The notes: a model not told the origin generated them from the sequence alone. Counted from the stretch's first letter, positions 22,595 to 51,393 are shown. The stretch is DNA of 64,000 nucleotides from Oryzias latipes (GCF_002234675.1 NC_019877.2:3999041-4063040), one strand, 5' to 3'. Made by a program: numbers and translations.

Positions 22595-25500
22595 TTAGTT
22601 ACTACTAACTGGAGGAAACTCATTTTCGTCATCCAGACAAATGGGGCTTTCAGCCAGTTCGTGCTCTGGGATAACTTCTCCCTTCTGGGCTCCACCGTCT
22701 TCAGAATAGCCTGAAAGAAAAAAGAAAAAAAAAAGATTTTCCCAGTTTCAGTAAAATCAATTCATTTGAACAGTGACTAAAACCAACTGTAGATTACTTG
22801 GACCACCATGATATTTTTTAACGTTGCTCTGCCTTTACAAACAGTCGTCATTATTTAAAATAGATACTTGGATCGGCTTATAACACTTTAAAATAGTCAC
22901 ATTTATATAAAATTAAAATACCATCCTTTTAAAGTAAATTTTGATTACAAACGATGATAATATCCTAGTTCGGACACTAATATGGCCTTTTTTAAAATTT
23001 AGATAAATCAATTTTATTGGAACAACAAAGTAGCCTGTTTAGTCGTTTTTTCTGTTAAAGCTTTAGTTTGAGTTTATGTCAAATGTAAAAGTATATTTAT
23101 ACAGAAAAAAACATAGCTGGTATTGTTTTAATCAGCACAACCTCACGTATGTGGCGCTATCTTTATTTTGTAATTTTTCCCAGTTGTATTCACGCACTCG
23201 AACTAAATGCAGACAAAAACAGAAAATTCTGGCAGGAAAAGGGTGATTCATTTTGCTGTGGAAGCCCAAAAAATGGTCAACGAATCGTATTTACTATATA
23301 GAATGAAGGTTTTAGGTGTAATTTCATTAAAAAAAAAAAAAAAAGTTTGGACAAACTAATTTACATGTTTTTGAATGAAAATGAAAGAAAAACTACAGGC
23401 AAAATTCACCGATTTCTTTGTACCACACACACAAAAGGTTTCTGTTCCTAGAGGCTCATCATAGGCCTCACAGCTCTGCGATGTGGCCTTCCTTATGTTG
23501 TCATAAGGGCATTGTCTTCACTTCAGTCTGCCTGTGTGGGTTTACTTTTCAGGAAGCCCACAAAGTTTGATTTAGTCTTCTGGGTGCACTGCTTCATTTG
23601 ACATTTTTCTTGGAATTCAGTTTTTTGCTGCTTTTTTAATTGTTTTTTTCTCAAATTTTCCTTATTGTCTCAGAGGAAAAGAATAAAAGAAAAAGGTCTT
23701 TTGGAGTAGAGTTTGATCCAGCTGGACATCAGGTGTTGTGCTCGGCTGGAATCTGCTCCACGGTTGGAGGTGTGACTACTCGAACTGCTCGTCTCTTTTA
23801 ACGGCGGCAGGCGGGACTCTCGCAGTGAACCGCGCAGTTTCCACAAGTTTTACACAGCGCTGGTGCTTGTTCTTTTAGAAAAATCCTGTCCGTCCCCATT
23901 CCAAAATAAAATAAGAATTGATTCCCTGGTTATTGGATTTCTGATAGCCAAGAGCTCAGCGGTCCTCCGCTCCACACTGCAGCCGTCTGATCGACATTCA
24001 TCTTCAACCTCATTTATCAAAATAAAAATTGCTTTTGTCCAAAAAAACTGTAAATATTTGCCATATTTACTCTTTAATTAAATAAAATCCCAATCACAGA
24101 ATATTCAAACAGTTCGCTGATCTCACAGTTGCTCTGTTGGTTCCAATGTGTTAAATATGTTACAGTAAAGCAGGCCAATTAAACGGCCTGTACGTTGTTG
24201 CAGTTCTGATTACCTATGAGAGTGGTGGATGATGGCGGGGTCGATGGGAGCGCCACAGTGGCGGCGTAAGACTGACTGGCTGGCTGTGGACAGACATCCT
24301 CTGGGCTCTCTTCTTCCTCTGGTTCATCTTGCTCCCCGCTGGTTTCAAAGAGTCTGCAAATTGAAAGAAGGAAGAGTCTTAACAACTGAGAACCCAACAC
24401 CTGAGCTAACCCCGCCTCTAAAACATACCTGTGTTTCTGAACGAGGACACACTCGCCTCCATCCTGGGGATCCACGTTATAGATGTAAAGAAACCCGTCT
24501 GAGGACGCCGCCAGCAGTCTGGGAAGTTTCTGAATTCTGTGAACAAAAAACACCCAACGGGAATAAATCTCCACATGAATTCCCTTTTAAATGAGCGATA
24601 AATTCTTCTCTGTTTCCTTACGTAGCAAGAGCACAAATGTTCTTCAAGCCAAACATGTTGAGACGTACAGTGGCAAACGCTCGGTCCTGGTGCATCATGT
24701 CCGACACGTGGGTGGGCAGGTAGGTGCTGGCCGCGGTGAACATTTTGCCAACGTATGCTGACCATGTTGGAGATTCTTCGTCTTGACTTAAACACAAAAT
24801 GATTAAAAATGGTGAATTGTTATTTGAGACTTCATAAAAATGGATCCTTTCAACATTTCTGTCTCAAAAATCTTTACTTACATTAAACCCAAACATTTCT
24901 CTAAAATACTGGCTTAAAGGTCATGTTTTCCACCTTTTTGTATATTTTGTGTATTTTTGTTAACATGTCGATCTTATTTCTCTTTATTTATCTCATCGAT
25001 CATCCAAAGATGATTGTAGTGGGTCTTTAATTATAAAGAAATAAAAAAAAAAAAAAAAAATCAACCCGTAAAAGTGTTTGGCGCAAACTACATGGGGGTT
25101 AATTGGTGGGTCACCTGACACACGAGCATTTGCCCTGTTGGCTTCGGAACAGGTGAGACAGCTTTGCTGCTCTTACCTGGGGCTGTGCTGCTCTAGCTTG
25201 AATATGTGGACGGTCTCCGTGTTGCTGGACGCACACAGGAACTGAGCGTCTGCACTGAAGGACAGCGAGCTGATGCTAACATATCTGTAACACACATGAA
25301 ATGGACAAAAAGAACAATGAGTGAGTTTGAAGCAAAACAAACTTCATTTTTTTTTTGTCATGCAGTTGAATTTAAAGGACACTTGAGCACCGACCTCTTC
25401 ATCCCTCGTCGAAATTCAAACAGCTTCTGACCTTCAGGAATGCTGAAGACTCTGATTACAGTGCCCTGAGGAGGAGGAGGAGGTAAGGAGGGGGAGATAA

Positions 25501-28500
25501 CCAGACTCATTTGAATACCAGAAGCTTCGCAAAAGTCAGAGAGAGGTTCATGTTCACACGCCACATCTTCACCTTCTCTGATGCGCTGGCTAGTTTAGAG
25601 CCAGAGGCGTTGAATGTGAGGGCTGCCAGAGGGCTGTCGTGAGCCTGGATCAGAGTCACTGTGCTCTAAAGAGGAAAACAAATGTTTTCTGCTGTCCTTA
25701 GACTCCCCCTTTCCCATGAAAATCCGTGTGCTGCTGACACATGACAGCCTCACCAGGTTGTTGGCATCGTAGATGGTTATCTCTCCCATGGTGGCACTGC
25801 CGGGGTACGCCAGGTAGGAGTTACTCTGGTTGACAGAAAGTGCACACAAGCCTACAACAGAGTAGTGAGAACACTTTCTTCTCAATTCAGTGTTATAATT
25901 AGACTTGTGTAATGTATTTAATATTCTTCAAAGAATGTTTCTTAGGATTACATATATTGTTTTCCAATTGTGAACCTAAACATGTTAAGAGAAATTCTGT
26001 TCACCAGAGTGAATTTTTGTCTTATGAATTCCTTCCTGCACCAGTGGATTTGCACTACTTTTATTGTCTTTTAGTTTAATATTGTAAATGTTTGTATTCT
26101 ACATAATTTATATATGATTTAGGTCTTAAATTAATCGCAAAGTTGCATTAAAATATAAGCTAAAAACTATGCAAAGTTCACACTGGGCTCAGAAACATTT
26201 GTTCCAGTAACCACTTCCAATAAAAAGTCTATGTCAACGCACATGTATGGGCGTTTTTTGGCTTCTGCGTGTAAAACTTTCGTGCACAAGAGTCGCCGCA
26301 CACGTTTTCAAGTCGGTTTTTGTGCTATATGTACAAAATGCTCGGCCCATGAAGGGGGACTGATAGTCAAACCCGGCTATACCATGGTCAAGGTGAATTC
26401 TCAATTCTGATTGGCTGCTGGGTGTGTATTAAAAAGTGATAATGCACAGTGATAATGCACGCCTAAAAAAGAAGTTCCGGTCACATAACTTAAATGTTCT
26501 ATATCACTTCACTGGTTTCTTTAAAACAAACTTTTGCTTTATAATCTGGACAAAAACAAGCGGTAAGAGGTGAACTTTCTTTCTGAACTGATGCTTTATT
26601 GAAGCCATTGTGACGACCAGCATATATATCGCTTTCCTTCAGTCGAGATCAGAGGTCGGAGCGGCGCGTTGTCACGTTACCGAAAACACAGACACAAACC
26701 GAAAAAAATAACAGGTATAAGGTACTAAAAACTGGTTGAATTTTTATTTCTTTTGGAAGTGACCATGGTATAAGCAGGGTTAATGCCCTCCACTTTGTGT
26801 CGGATGGTTCAGGCTTCCATGCCGTGGGTTAATTTCTGAATAATGCACACTACGTTGGCCATTAACCTTTACTTGACCAATTGGGGCCTCAGATTTGGTA
26901 GTGAGGGAGGGGTAGGCTTCTTTTACTTATACGACACCATTCAAAAACCTACATTCAAGCGCGTTCATGAACACACATGCCTGGTGTTGAATGTAGCCTA
27001 ACAGTCAAAGAGCTGGGTGACACTTCATCCTCTACCCGGCCCTTTATTAGAAAAGTAGCTAAAACATTCTAATTTAAACGATCCAGAGAAATTTCTTTAA
27101 TATATTTTAGGGCATTTATTTAATCTTTAATTGAACAAACAAACAACAACAATTCTTTACATGCATCTCTGCAGTTTGACTGTACCTGATGGGTTGACGG
27201 GGGTGTTGAGGAGGGTCTTGAGCAGTTTCATGTCTCTGATGTTATGGATGTAGATGGACTCTTCCAGGCATACCACAAGCCGCTGGCACGGTAAACAACG
27301 GGGGACAGAGTTCAACAGCAAGTCCAAAGAAGAAACAGGAAAAAAAAAAAACTTCTCTGCTCTCACCTGTCTGTTGAGCCTGACAGAGAGGATGTTGTTG
27401 GAGTAGCTGTAGTTACAGATCTCTGTGCCCTTCTTGAAGTGGTAAACATTCATTCTCCTGGGCATGGACAGACTGACCACCACCACCAAGCTGCTGGAGA
27501 ACAGCCGCTCCACAATGTAGATGTCCGGACATTCCGCTTGAGAAAAAACACACAAGTCACTTAGGGCATTTTTACTTTATGCAACTAATTTAAAGCCCCC
27601 CTGTGATCATCTATTGATCTATTTTCCAGGCATTCCCGATGGTCATTTAATTAAAATTATGCCATTTTTGTCAGGACTAGTTAGCCCTCTGGCTGTCACT
27701 TCCTGTTTTATTTTGAAGTCCTGCCTTTTCTCTGTCTTCATTTCCAGTTCCTGCTGTGTGATCTGTTTCCTCCCTAATGTGCTCCACCTGTGCCTCATTG
27801 TCTTCCCTATATAAGCAGTGCTTCTTCTCAAGCCAGTGCCAGATTGTCTTTCTTTCACTGCGCGTAATCCAGCCGTCTCTCCAGAGTTCTAGAGCTTTAG
27901 TTCCTGATTTATTCCTCTTTTTGGATGGCCTCCTGAACTTATATTAAAAACTCTGAATCTGCCACTCCCTGACTCCACCATTGTGTCTGCCTGAGCTGCA
28001 CCTGATAGTTTTTAGCCCACATTAACAATGCCTGTGGGGTGTTGTTTCTGCAGAGCAGCAGGAGTTCTTTAGAAATTGAACTGAGTTGTGGGTGGGACTG
28101 TTGCGCTTTGCCTCACTTCCCGTGATCCCTTTGTTTACACGCTCTCCCGCTAGCTCACAGCCCCTCACACCCCCAAACTAACATTACCAATGCAACAAAA
28201 AGGGCGAGCAACATCGGAGCTATCCAGGTGTACAGTTTAGAGCCAGATGCCAGAACGGTCGAGGAAAACAAAGATGGATCTATTTGTCTGGAAGTGGATG
28301 TATCGGAATGGAGCAGAGCAGGGAGCCCCGCCGATTGTAGAACAGCATTTTTTCTTTGCTCCTGATTCACAAGGATTTGAATAAAGAAATATTCAGAAAT
28401 GCAATTTTAAGTTGACATTTCTTCGTATATGTCCTCTGTCGTGAGAAAAATGCAACAAGAACGAGTCAAAAACACCATTTTCATTGGAGTGGGTCCTAAA

Positions 28501-29726
28501 AGTATTATTTGAATTACTTTAAATCATTTGTCTGGAATATAAACGCTGCAGGAAACATATTCAGCGGCACTTCTGAATCATCTAACCACAGTTTAGATAA
28601 TATTTGAGGTGTGACACACACGTAGGGTCACAAAACACTTGCTATGTGTAAACTGAATTACTTAAACAAGCAAAAACACAAATTTTAATTCAGAGAGTCA
28701 TTTAGTGCAGTGCAGAGCAGTTTTCCTTATACCTCCCTCGTGGATGCATTCCAGTTTGTCCACCGCTGTGACAGAAAAGAGCCGGTAACCAGTTTTGGTG
28801 CCCACAGACAAGGAACTAAAAGAACATACACAAACACAGAAGATCTTATCAGTCAAACGGATTCTTAGCCGAACTCCATGACCCACAAACTGATCATTAT
28901 GAGGGGTTTTTTCTACAGAAAAGTGAACTCAGCAACTGTTTTTAGAAAATTTCGTTTATATTTTTGACAAAGTATTATGTACTAACAAAACAACTGCTTG
29001 AGTTAGTCTTTTTCTGATATATTCACAGCAATTTTATTTCTTTATTAGAGAAACATGGCATGTCTTAAAGTTTCTGTTTTTTGTTTGGGATGGCTTTAAC
29101 AAAGGGCTCCATGAAAAAGGCCTCATTTGTGTTATCCTGACTGGAGATGACAAATACAGAATGTCACAGAGATAAGAAGGACGGTTTGACCACCTGTTTT
29201 GTGTTTAAGTCAAATCCCAGGTCAGGTTTTTATGAAAGGTGACAATTTTACCACTATTTTTGAACTATTTTAAGGGGCAGATCTTATATTTCCCCCAAAT
29301 AAAATTAAGTCTGAAAGAGTGTTTTTTTAAAATATATATATAATTCACATTTTAATTATTAACAGGTTCTATTAAGCGTCTGGGGTGTGTTTCCACACAC
29401 ATATGCTTAATAACACAGCAGCAACAAGTTTAGTTGTGTTGCCAAACAGCACTTTGGTGTGCAACAGGGCCTGCAGATTAACACGGTGGCCTCCTTTCCA
29501 GCTCTTCTGGGAGTTTAACTGTTTGAGTTGTTCGCTAGTCCCACCGGGCATCTTCTGTCGAGCTGAGTAAGAAAGGTTTCTGTGAAATGAACTGCAAAAC
29601 CCAGGTGCACCGACCAAGGACCCCAGATTCTGGGCCGCAGGTCGCTTACGTGGTGTCTTGGTTGAACGAGGCACAGATGAAGCCTCGGTGTAGTCCGGGG
29701 CTCTCCGGCGCGTCCTGGGACTCCAT
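22595..29726 (-). CDS. wipi1: WD repeat domain phosphoinositide-interacting protein 1
   Basis: PROPPIN-family seven-bladed beta-propeller that binds PI3P on early autophagosomal membranes (family knowledge). Coding exons, 5' to 3': 29726-29650, 28815-28733, 27536-27367, 27282-27186, 25851-25754, 25665-25573, 25465-25395, 25284-25177, 24786-24622, 24536-24429, 24353-24214 and 22710-22595. They sum to 1326 nt (441 aa; human 446) with every phase matched. The lipid-binding motif FRRG is at residues 224-227, where R225 and R226 correspond to the two arginines needed for PI3P binding. [14 protein letters not shown] and YDANNL mark propeller blades. The C-terminal tail ends LDDENEFPP plus a short stretch, shorter than in human. 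The ATG at 29726 is the first in the exon and gives the usual N-terminus. Head-to-head with prkar1a. Confidence 0.95.
22711..24213 (-). other. wipi1 last intron (1.5 kb)
   Basis: AT-rich with a poly-A run near 23330 and a short CpG-richer patch near 23780-23850. No repeat family or coding segment was recognised. Confidence 0.5.
25852..27185 (-). other. wipi1 intron carrying a TIR element
   Basis: Beyond the element at 26371-26780, the flanks (about 26180-26340 and 26940-27000) contain GC-rich fragments resembling decayed fish repeats. No coding sequence was seen. Confidence 0.45.
26371..26780. mobile_element. Nonautonomous TIR transposon
   Basis: Left end ACCCGGCTATACCATGGTCA; the right end in reverse complement reads ACCCTGCTTATACCATGGTC. 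The inverted repeats are about 20 bp with few mismatches. The 370-bp interior is noncoding. No clear target duplication was found, so the superfamily is unassigned. Confidence 0.65.
27669..28007 (+). mobile_element. Probable solo LTR nested in an older repeat
   Basis: Starts TGTCAGGACTAG, has a TATA box TATATAAG (27808-27815) and a late A-rich ATTAAAAAC, and ends CCTGATA. That is an LTR-like layout of about 340 bp. On both sides the sequence belongs to the dispersed repeat also seen at 62673-62964, so the LTR entered that repeat. Only T-runs flank it, so the duplication is unclear. Confidence 0.5.
28020..28500 (+). repeat. Dispersed repeat, copy A (right part)
   Basis: Shares 'gagttgtgggtggga', 'ttgaataaagaaatattcag' and 'agaaaaatgcaacaagaac' with copies at about 33350-33610, 49540-49870 and 62673-62964. 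Its left part lies at about 27590-27668 before the LTR insertion. Confidence 0.6.
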
Positions 29727-30280
29727 CTCAGCCGCCCAGTTCGCGGCGGACCCCGGCCTTTCCGAGGTCGGAGGCCGTGGGCTTGGGGACGATCAACACT
29801 GGAGTCCGCTTCCCCTTCTCTGCTTCCCGATCAAGCGCCACGCTCGCACTAGTCGCACTCTTAGTTTATGGACCCGAATCTTGTCCTGCCAGCTTCCCCC
29901 GGACAGCACGCATCACCCGCCGACAGTAATATCCCGAACGGGTTTTAAAAACCGCCAACTGCTCTACCGGGATAGCTAATCTGTTGTCCGCTAGTTTCAA
30001 ATGTGATATTAATGTGTTATTAAGAACGTTAATACAACAAAACAAAAACAGCTGATGGGATGATGCGTCATTTTGAGGTGAGTCACCATTGGCTAATGGG
30101 AACAAACTAGTTTGTCTTTAGCCGCATTTCATTGGCTAGATCTTTCCAAGCTGCCATATGATTGGACAAAGCAGCGAGACATCAAATAAGACCCGCCTTC
30201 TTGGAAAAATGTTACTGTTGATTGGTCAGGGGCACCTCGGGTTTTGTCAGGAGGAAATGTTTTGGTGATTTCATTGGATA
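29727..30280 (-). promoter_or_regulatory. wipi1 promoter with five CCAAT boxes
   Basis: Upstream of the wipi1 ATG the plus strand reads ATTGG (CCAAT on the gene strand) at 30088, 30131, 30161, 30221 and 30273. An AP-1-like TGAGTCA lies at 30079-30085. The proximal 29700-29950 is GC-rich. Clustered CCAAT boxes are typical NF-Y sites (known); use here is inferred. Confidence 0.5.
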
Positions 30281-30289
30281 GCACAAGGA

Positions 30290-31000
30290 AAGCCAACTCA
30301 AAAACAACCCCCCTTTTGGTTAAATTCTATAAATTACGTCAATTTTATTTGTCATAGAGCTTTATGCAAATTCTACATGAACCTTGGCTTATGAAAACTT
30401 GTTCTGCTGGATTTTATTTGTTAATTTCTCCCCAAAAATTGTGTCTTTTGGTTCTGTTTCAACTACTTTTGTTGTTTCTTTGTTCAACTACTTTGTTGTT
30501 TTTTTTGTCCGTCCTCTATGTTGTCTTCTTATTTGACTTGTAACGTTTTCATTTTCCAAAGTAAGTAAATAAATGCAAGTATAAGTTGATTTATTTAGTT
30601 TTTAAAATAAAATAAAAAGTGAAGTTGAAAAAAAAGAGGAAACATTTATTTTTCTAATCAACTTTATTAACAAATATTCTGTAACCGACTATCAAACATT
30701 GAAACACTGTGCAAATGACAACATTTTGACATTTACCAGAAAAATAAACAAAAATGGGAAAAAAGCCATAATAATAGCAAGATAAAACAGGTAAAATAAA
30801 TAAAAAAAATAATAATAAAGATAAGGGATTCTGCGAAAGTCTCGAATGTGACCATGTGTCAACTGTTCTAACAGCTTTTTCGTAGTGTAGGATTCAGTAC
30901 TATTTAGAAACAGAATCCTTTTTTTTCTGAAAAATAAAAACTTTTAAACCTATACTTTAAATCAAAATTTGGTGCGATCGCTTTAAGGTTGCCAGGGGAA
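30290..31000. other. Spacer between wipi1 and prkar1a promoters
   Basis: AT-rich, with T- and A-rich runs. I see no gene or recognisable repeat in it. Confidence 0.5.
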
Positions 31001-31029
31001 ACGGGCTCATATGTCAGAACGAGAAGGAT

Positions 31030-31199
31030 TGACGTCAATGACGGCTGTTGATTGGTCCTCAACCGTATCCGGTGGGGCAGCGGTCCAGGGCCAGGAAAAA
31101 AATCGAAGTGAGGAGGAGGATCGGGTAACGGGGCGCTTTATAAAATATCTAATCTACCGAGTGTCTGTCGAAAGGCTCGGTGGGATTTTACAGTTTCAA
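31030..31199 (+). promoter_or_regulatory. prkar1a core promoter with CRE, CCAAT, TATA and noncoding exon
   Basis: A perfect palindromic CRE TGACGTCA (31030-31037) is followed by ATTGG (31051-31055) and a TATA box TATAAAA (31139-31145). A donor at 31200-31201 in TTCAA|GTGAGTG would end a short untranslated exon that splices to the acceptor at 32617-32618. The positions are consistent with a start near 31170. Confidence 0.6.
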
Positions 31200-32618
31200 G
31201 TGAGTGTTTTTGTTGTTTCGGCGCGTGGAGCGTTTGACCTTTAAATGGGTGAAATTTGTTTCCTTCGTTCCTCGTTTGTTTATGCTAGAACTCAAGATGG
31301 CGTCATTGAAGGGGAGCTTTGCCTTTGCACTGAGCTAGCCAGCTAGGCATCACACGAGACGCGCTCATTACGGCACACCGTAGGCCACAGATAGTCGATT
31401 AGGATCTTAAATTGGACAAAGAAATAACTCATCATAGTAATAAGAATCGATTTTTGTGTGTGTTTTTAATGTAATCCTCTGGCTGTAGTTGACTTGGCTG
31501 TTGCTTTCTGCTTGTCGAACTAGCTATCCTGACGCTAGTAGACGAGGCTCGAGGAACATAAGCTAACATATTTCCGTGGTTGTAAATAAACTGTTGTTTT
31601 CTGCATGTAGTTTTTTTTAAGTATAATTCATTGTAATGCATCCTTACAGTTAGTTACATGACATCACATTGTTTTTGCTAAATACGTACTGTTTCTGTCG
31701 TTAACGCTTCTCCATGTAATTTAATGAGACAAAACATTTGCATTTAATATTTTATTACTCTGTTATTAGATAAATGTAATAGATGCAAACACAATAGACA
31801 ATGTATTTATTCCTAAATAACACATCAGACCTGAACAGATTATTGTCTGGCTTGTATTTTGCTCTAGTTTGGACTAAACCAAACTCAAGTTTCTACCTCC
31901 TGTCGTAGTTAGCTACAGTAAAACGATGCCAGACTCATTTTTGATCACATGGTTCGTAATCTCCCTCCTATTATTGGTGTGTGTGCGTGGAGAATGACTG
32001 TGGAGAAGACAAAGCGCATAGTTTGATTTGTTCCCCGGGCCTCGTCCTTGACCTTTTATTCATCTAAAGGGCACACATTGATCCCAACTAGGCTTTAGAA
32101 ATGCATCTGAAACCATGACTGAGATCACAGTTGGTCAAGCTTTATTCAGGCTCTTTAGCTCTTAAGCGGTAGTGTAACCTAAAAATGTACATCAAAGTAA
32201 AAATAACTAATATTTCATGATTATTTCACCCTTTCTTCCAGAGGATTTTTCAATTCTAGAATGAGAGAGTTCATTCTTATGGAGAATTTAATCCCTGATC
32301 TTTAATGCCCAACATATTTGTTTAATATTGTTCAGTTATGCCTCCTTAATACAGATTTCGTTGCTCTCTTTCAGTTTGATCTCTTTAGTGAGATATGTTT
32401 GATCGTATCATATGACCACTTTTTGCTCTGTGGTTGTACTCATCCTGTTTTTGAGCTCTTGGGTTGTCTTTGTCTCTCATGACATTGGTCTCTGCCTATC
32501 TTTTTTGTTTTCCTCCCCATCTTGAGAAGAAAGTTTTAAATTTACATCACTGAATCTGTGAATCCCACGTTGCTGATTTGACATCCAGCTGTTTTTCTTT
32601 TTCTTTTCCCCACTCCAG
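31200..32618 (+). other. First intron of prkar1a
   Basis: 1.4 kb between the inferred noncoding exon and the exon carrying the ATG. CpG-richer at its start, then AT-rich. No other feature was recognised. Confidence 0.5.
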
Positions 32619-32659
32619 CACAAGGGTAGAGGTCACAGAGCAGGGTTGCGGTTGTCGTC

Positions 32660-37651
<4,992 letters not shown>

Positions 37652-37772
37652 GGGAGCGCTTGTCCTCCCCTTCTCTGCTGCCCTCACCTCTCACCCTCCG
37701 TCCTCTCAGACCCAGGGTCCTCCAATGCAATTTGCTTTTTCTTTTCCTCTCTTTTGGCCCTCTCTTTGTTTA

Positions 37773-37791
37773 ACACACACACACACACACA
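37773..37791. repeat. (AC)n microsatellite
   Basis: Short uninterrupted AC run in the prkar1a 3' UTR, about 120 nt after the stop codon. Confidence 0.95.
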
Positions 37792-39420
37792 GATGGTTTT
37801 GCTGTTACACCCGCCTCGCAGAGGTGATTTTTGGCCACTCACCAGCGCTTCTACCAGCTGCTGTACGCTACCTTGTAGGCACGGTTTTTCTCATTTGTGT
37901 AAATACCTGTGAATTTTTCCTTTGAAACGAGAGATCTGAAGGACTTCAGAGACAGACAATCAGACCCGGCCGGCGCTTTCAGTGTTCGTTACGTCACAGA
38001 TCGAGGGGAAGATTACTCGGCTTCCTTTTTGACACCCGATTAGGTTCACATAGCAGAGATCAAGAACTGTCGAAAGCAGGAAGAACGTTGTTGCACCTTT
38101 TATTTTTTATTTTAGGTTCCAGCTCCAATGTTACACATTTAATTGCGCTTTTATTTTTTTTTAATCGTACGAGGAGACAACAGCGTGTCTGATTTGCTTC
38201 GTTTTGAGAAAGCTTGTACAATTTAATTTTTTGTGTGTGCAGCTGCCAGGCTAGTGCCAAATGTTAAATGATTTTTTTTCACGGCGCTGAGATGCATAGC
38301 CATGGAAAATGCAGTGCGTAATCTGTTTCCTGGAACTCCAGCAGGAAGTAGTTGTTATTCTTAATGTCCTCTTTAATTATTGTAAAGACCCTGAAAGAAC
38401 TGCCTTGAATACTCTAACCGTGGAAATAGGAAGAAAAAAAAGAGTATTAAAGTGAGTTTCAGTATTCAGCTTCCTTCAAAATTAACTTCTGCTATGGTTT
38501 GTAATCCAAATGTGAGCAGAATATAGTCAGAAAGTTATATTACTTATGGTAAAAATGGTTCGGAGTGAACTTAAAAAAAATGTTTAACTGTCTTTTGTAA
38601 ACATTTATTTTTCCATAAATTCTATTGTAGGTGTCCAGTGCCACAAATGATTAAATAAATGCTTCTTCTTGTCAACTGACATAACAGTATGTAATTGTAT
38701 TGTGTAAAAATGTGACAGGGGGGGAAAAAGAAACCCCCCCAAAAACAGTGATTGACGGGGTTGTCGGTTTGAGATGCGTGTCGTTGCTGAGTTGGAGAGG
38801 AGGCTGCAGGTTGACGTGGTTTTGCTTCAGAGCCCGGTGACCTGGTGAAGGGGGGTTTGTTACAGCTTCAATGCTTCGTGACTATTTAGCATCTCTTACT
38901 TTTCGTTCTTAATTTTTACTTTTTATAAATATATCGCGTCCGAATCACGTCTGGATTATATTCTTAACTCTTCATTCCTTCATGCTGTCAGTGTTTGCCT
39001 CGCTCGTTCGAGGCGTTGGCTTCGTTTCGGTTCGGTTGGCGTAGCCCGAATGCCGATTGAACTCCCAGTCACCCTCTCAGTTCTTCTCGTGGAGGCGATT
39101 TCCGTTGACGGCACATCCCGCCCGATCCATAGGAAACGTTCATTAAAGCCGTTTTCGTGTAAATAGCGGCATCGATCCACAGCATTTCCAGCCACTCTGC
39201 AATTGTCCCGGTTTGCCTTAGCTTACTTTACCTGGGCTTATTGTAGTATGCAGTCACTCCTGCGAGCCTGACCTTCAGTGAGTTTGCTCGGTGTGCAGCA
39301 CAAGCAGCTGCAGGCCGCCAGAGGACCATTCTTTTTCTATTTCCCATGTATTTAGTTTGACTTCTGTGTGCAAAGATGTTTATCCTTTTGGTATAGATTG
39401 TTCCAGATGGCAGTTTAAGC

Positions 39421-39426
39421 AATAAA
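39421..39426 (+). terminator. Distal prkar1a polyadenylation signal
   Basis: AATAAA followed by a T-rich stretch at about 39450-39465. The proximal alternative is at 38654-38659. Confidence 0.5.
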
Positions 39427-40296
39427 AAGTAAAAAAATCATTCAGCTTGATTGTTTTTTTTTTGCTTTAAACTCCACAGTTGTCAGTTGAATATGACAGA
39501 AATTAAAGGTGGAGCTTCAGTTTTTGGACTTTTGTGTTATTTGTATTGAATTGAATTTGTGTTTGTTGTTTTTGTTTTAGTGAAATATATAACAGTTTTG
39601 TCCAATCTTTAGCAAAAGAAAGTTTTTCTTGTCTGGTTTGTGTAAAACGTTGGATACCACATCTGTCCACTAGAGGGAGACATTTTGCTACTTTATGTGA
39701 AGGATAGAAAACTTAAAAAAAGGCAAAAATTATTTTCATTTATGTTTTTAAAAAAAAAGATTTGTACGTTTTTAAACTTTTATTTATTCCAAAATCAATT
39801 TAGTAATTCTCTAAAAACCCGTTTGTTTTCTCAATGTGTGAGATGAGAGCCCAAAAACAAACAAACTAGGGATTTATTGCCAAAAAAATGCAACCCACAA
39901 TTGCTAAAGTTGCAAGATAAAGGGCAAAAATTGTGAAATGTTGCCAATTTTTCCATTGTCTCAGCCTGTCTGCAGTTGACAGGACAGGAAAGTGTTTAAA
40001 TTATGATGAAACAGGAGATTACACGTCTGGGAAACAGGGTGGAGTAAACGACAAGGATTTCTTAATAGGCAGCACTTTTCCCCTCCACTCACACCTCTGT
40101 TATTTAAAAAAAGAACAAAATCTCTTCAGAACTTCTGTTCTCTTCTCTGCCGCTTATTTCAGAAAGATTGAAACTCATGTGAATTTTGAGGCTAACAGTT
40201 GTGGTCAAGTCAATGTAAATGCATTACTTTCCTTATGGTGAAGTGGTTCACGTTGGAAATACCTTTCAATATAATTCCCTCGTCAGGTTGCATTTG

Positions 40297-40302
40297 TTTA
40301 TT
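40297..40302 (-). terminator. fam20a polyadenylation signal
   Basis: TTTATT on the plus strand is AATAAA on the gene strand, about 100 nt after the fam20a stop codon. This gives a very short 3' UTR. It faces the prkar1a end across roughly 0.9 kb. Confidence 0.55.
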
Positions 40303-40404
40303 TAAGGTTTTAGAAAAAAATCAAAGCCTCCGAGGCTCAAAACGAGGATGCACTTCATCATGAAGTCTTAAGAATGAGCCGCGCTGCTTTGGTTTGGCCC
40401 TGTG

Positions 40405-51393
<10,989 letters not shown>

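Larger units (their letters stand above)
27537..28732 (-). other. wipi1 intron with nested repeats
   Basis: Carries an LTR-like insertion (27669-28007) inside a dispersed repeat that resumes to about 28500. No exon is missing here: the flanking wipi1 exons join in phase. Confidence 0.5.
37652..39430 (+). other. prkar1a 3' UTR
   Basis: Inferred 1.8-kb 3' UTR with two candidate polyadenylation signals: AATAAA at 38654-38659 and at 39421-39426. Both are plausible, so short and long transcripts may exist. The short frames inside it resemble no family. Confidence 0.55.

Noticed and set aside
22398..22598. Plus-strand 66-codon frame near the arsg-wipi1 junction
   Set aside because: Antisense to the wipi1 3' end; Lys/Arg-rich chance frame.
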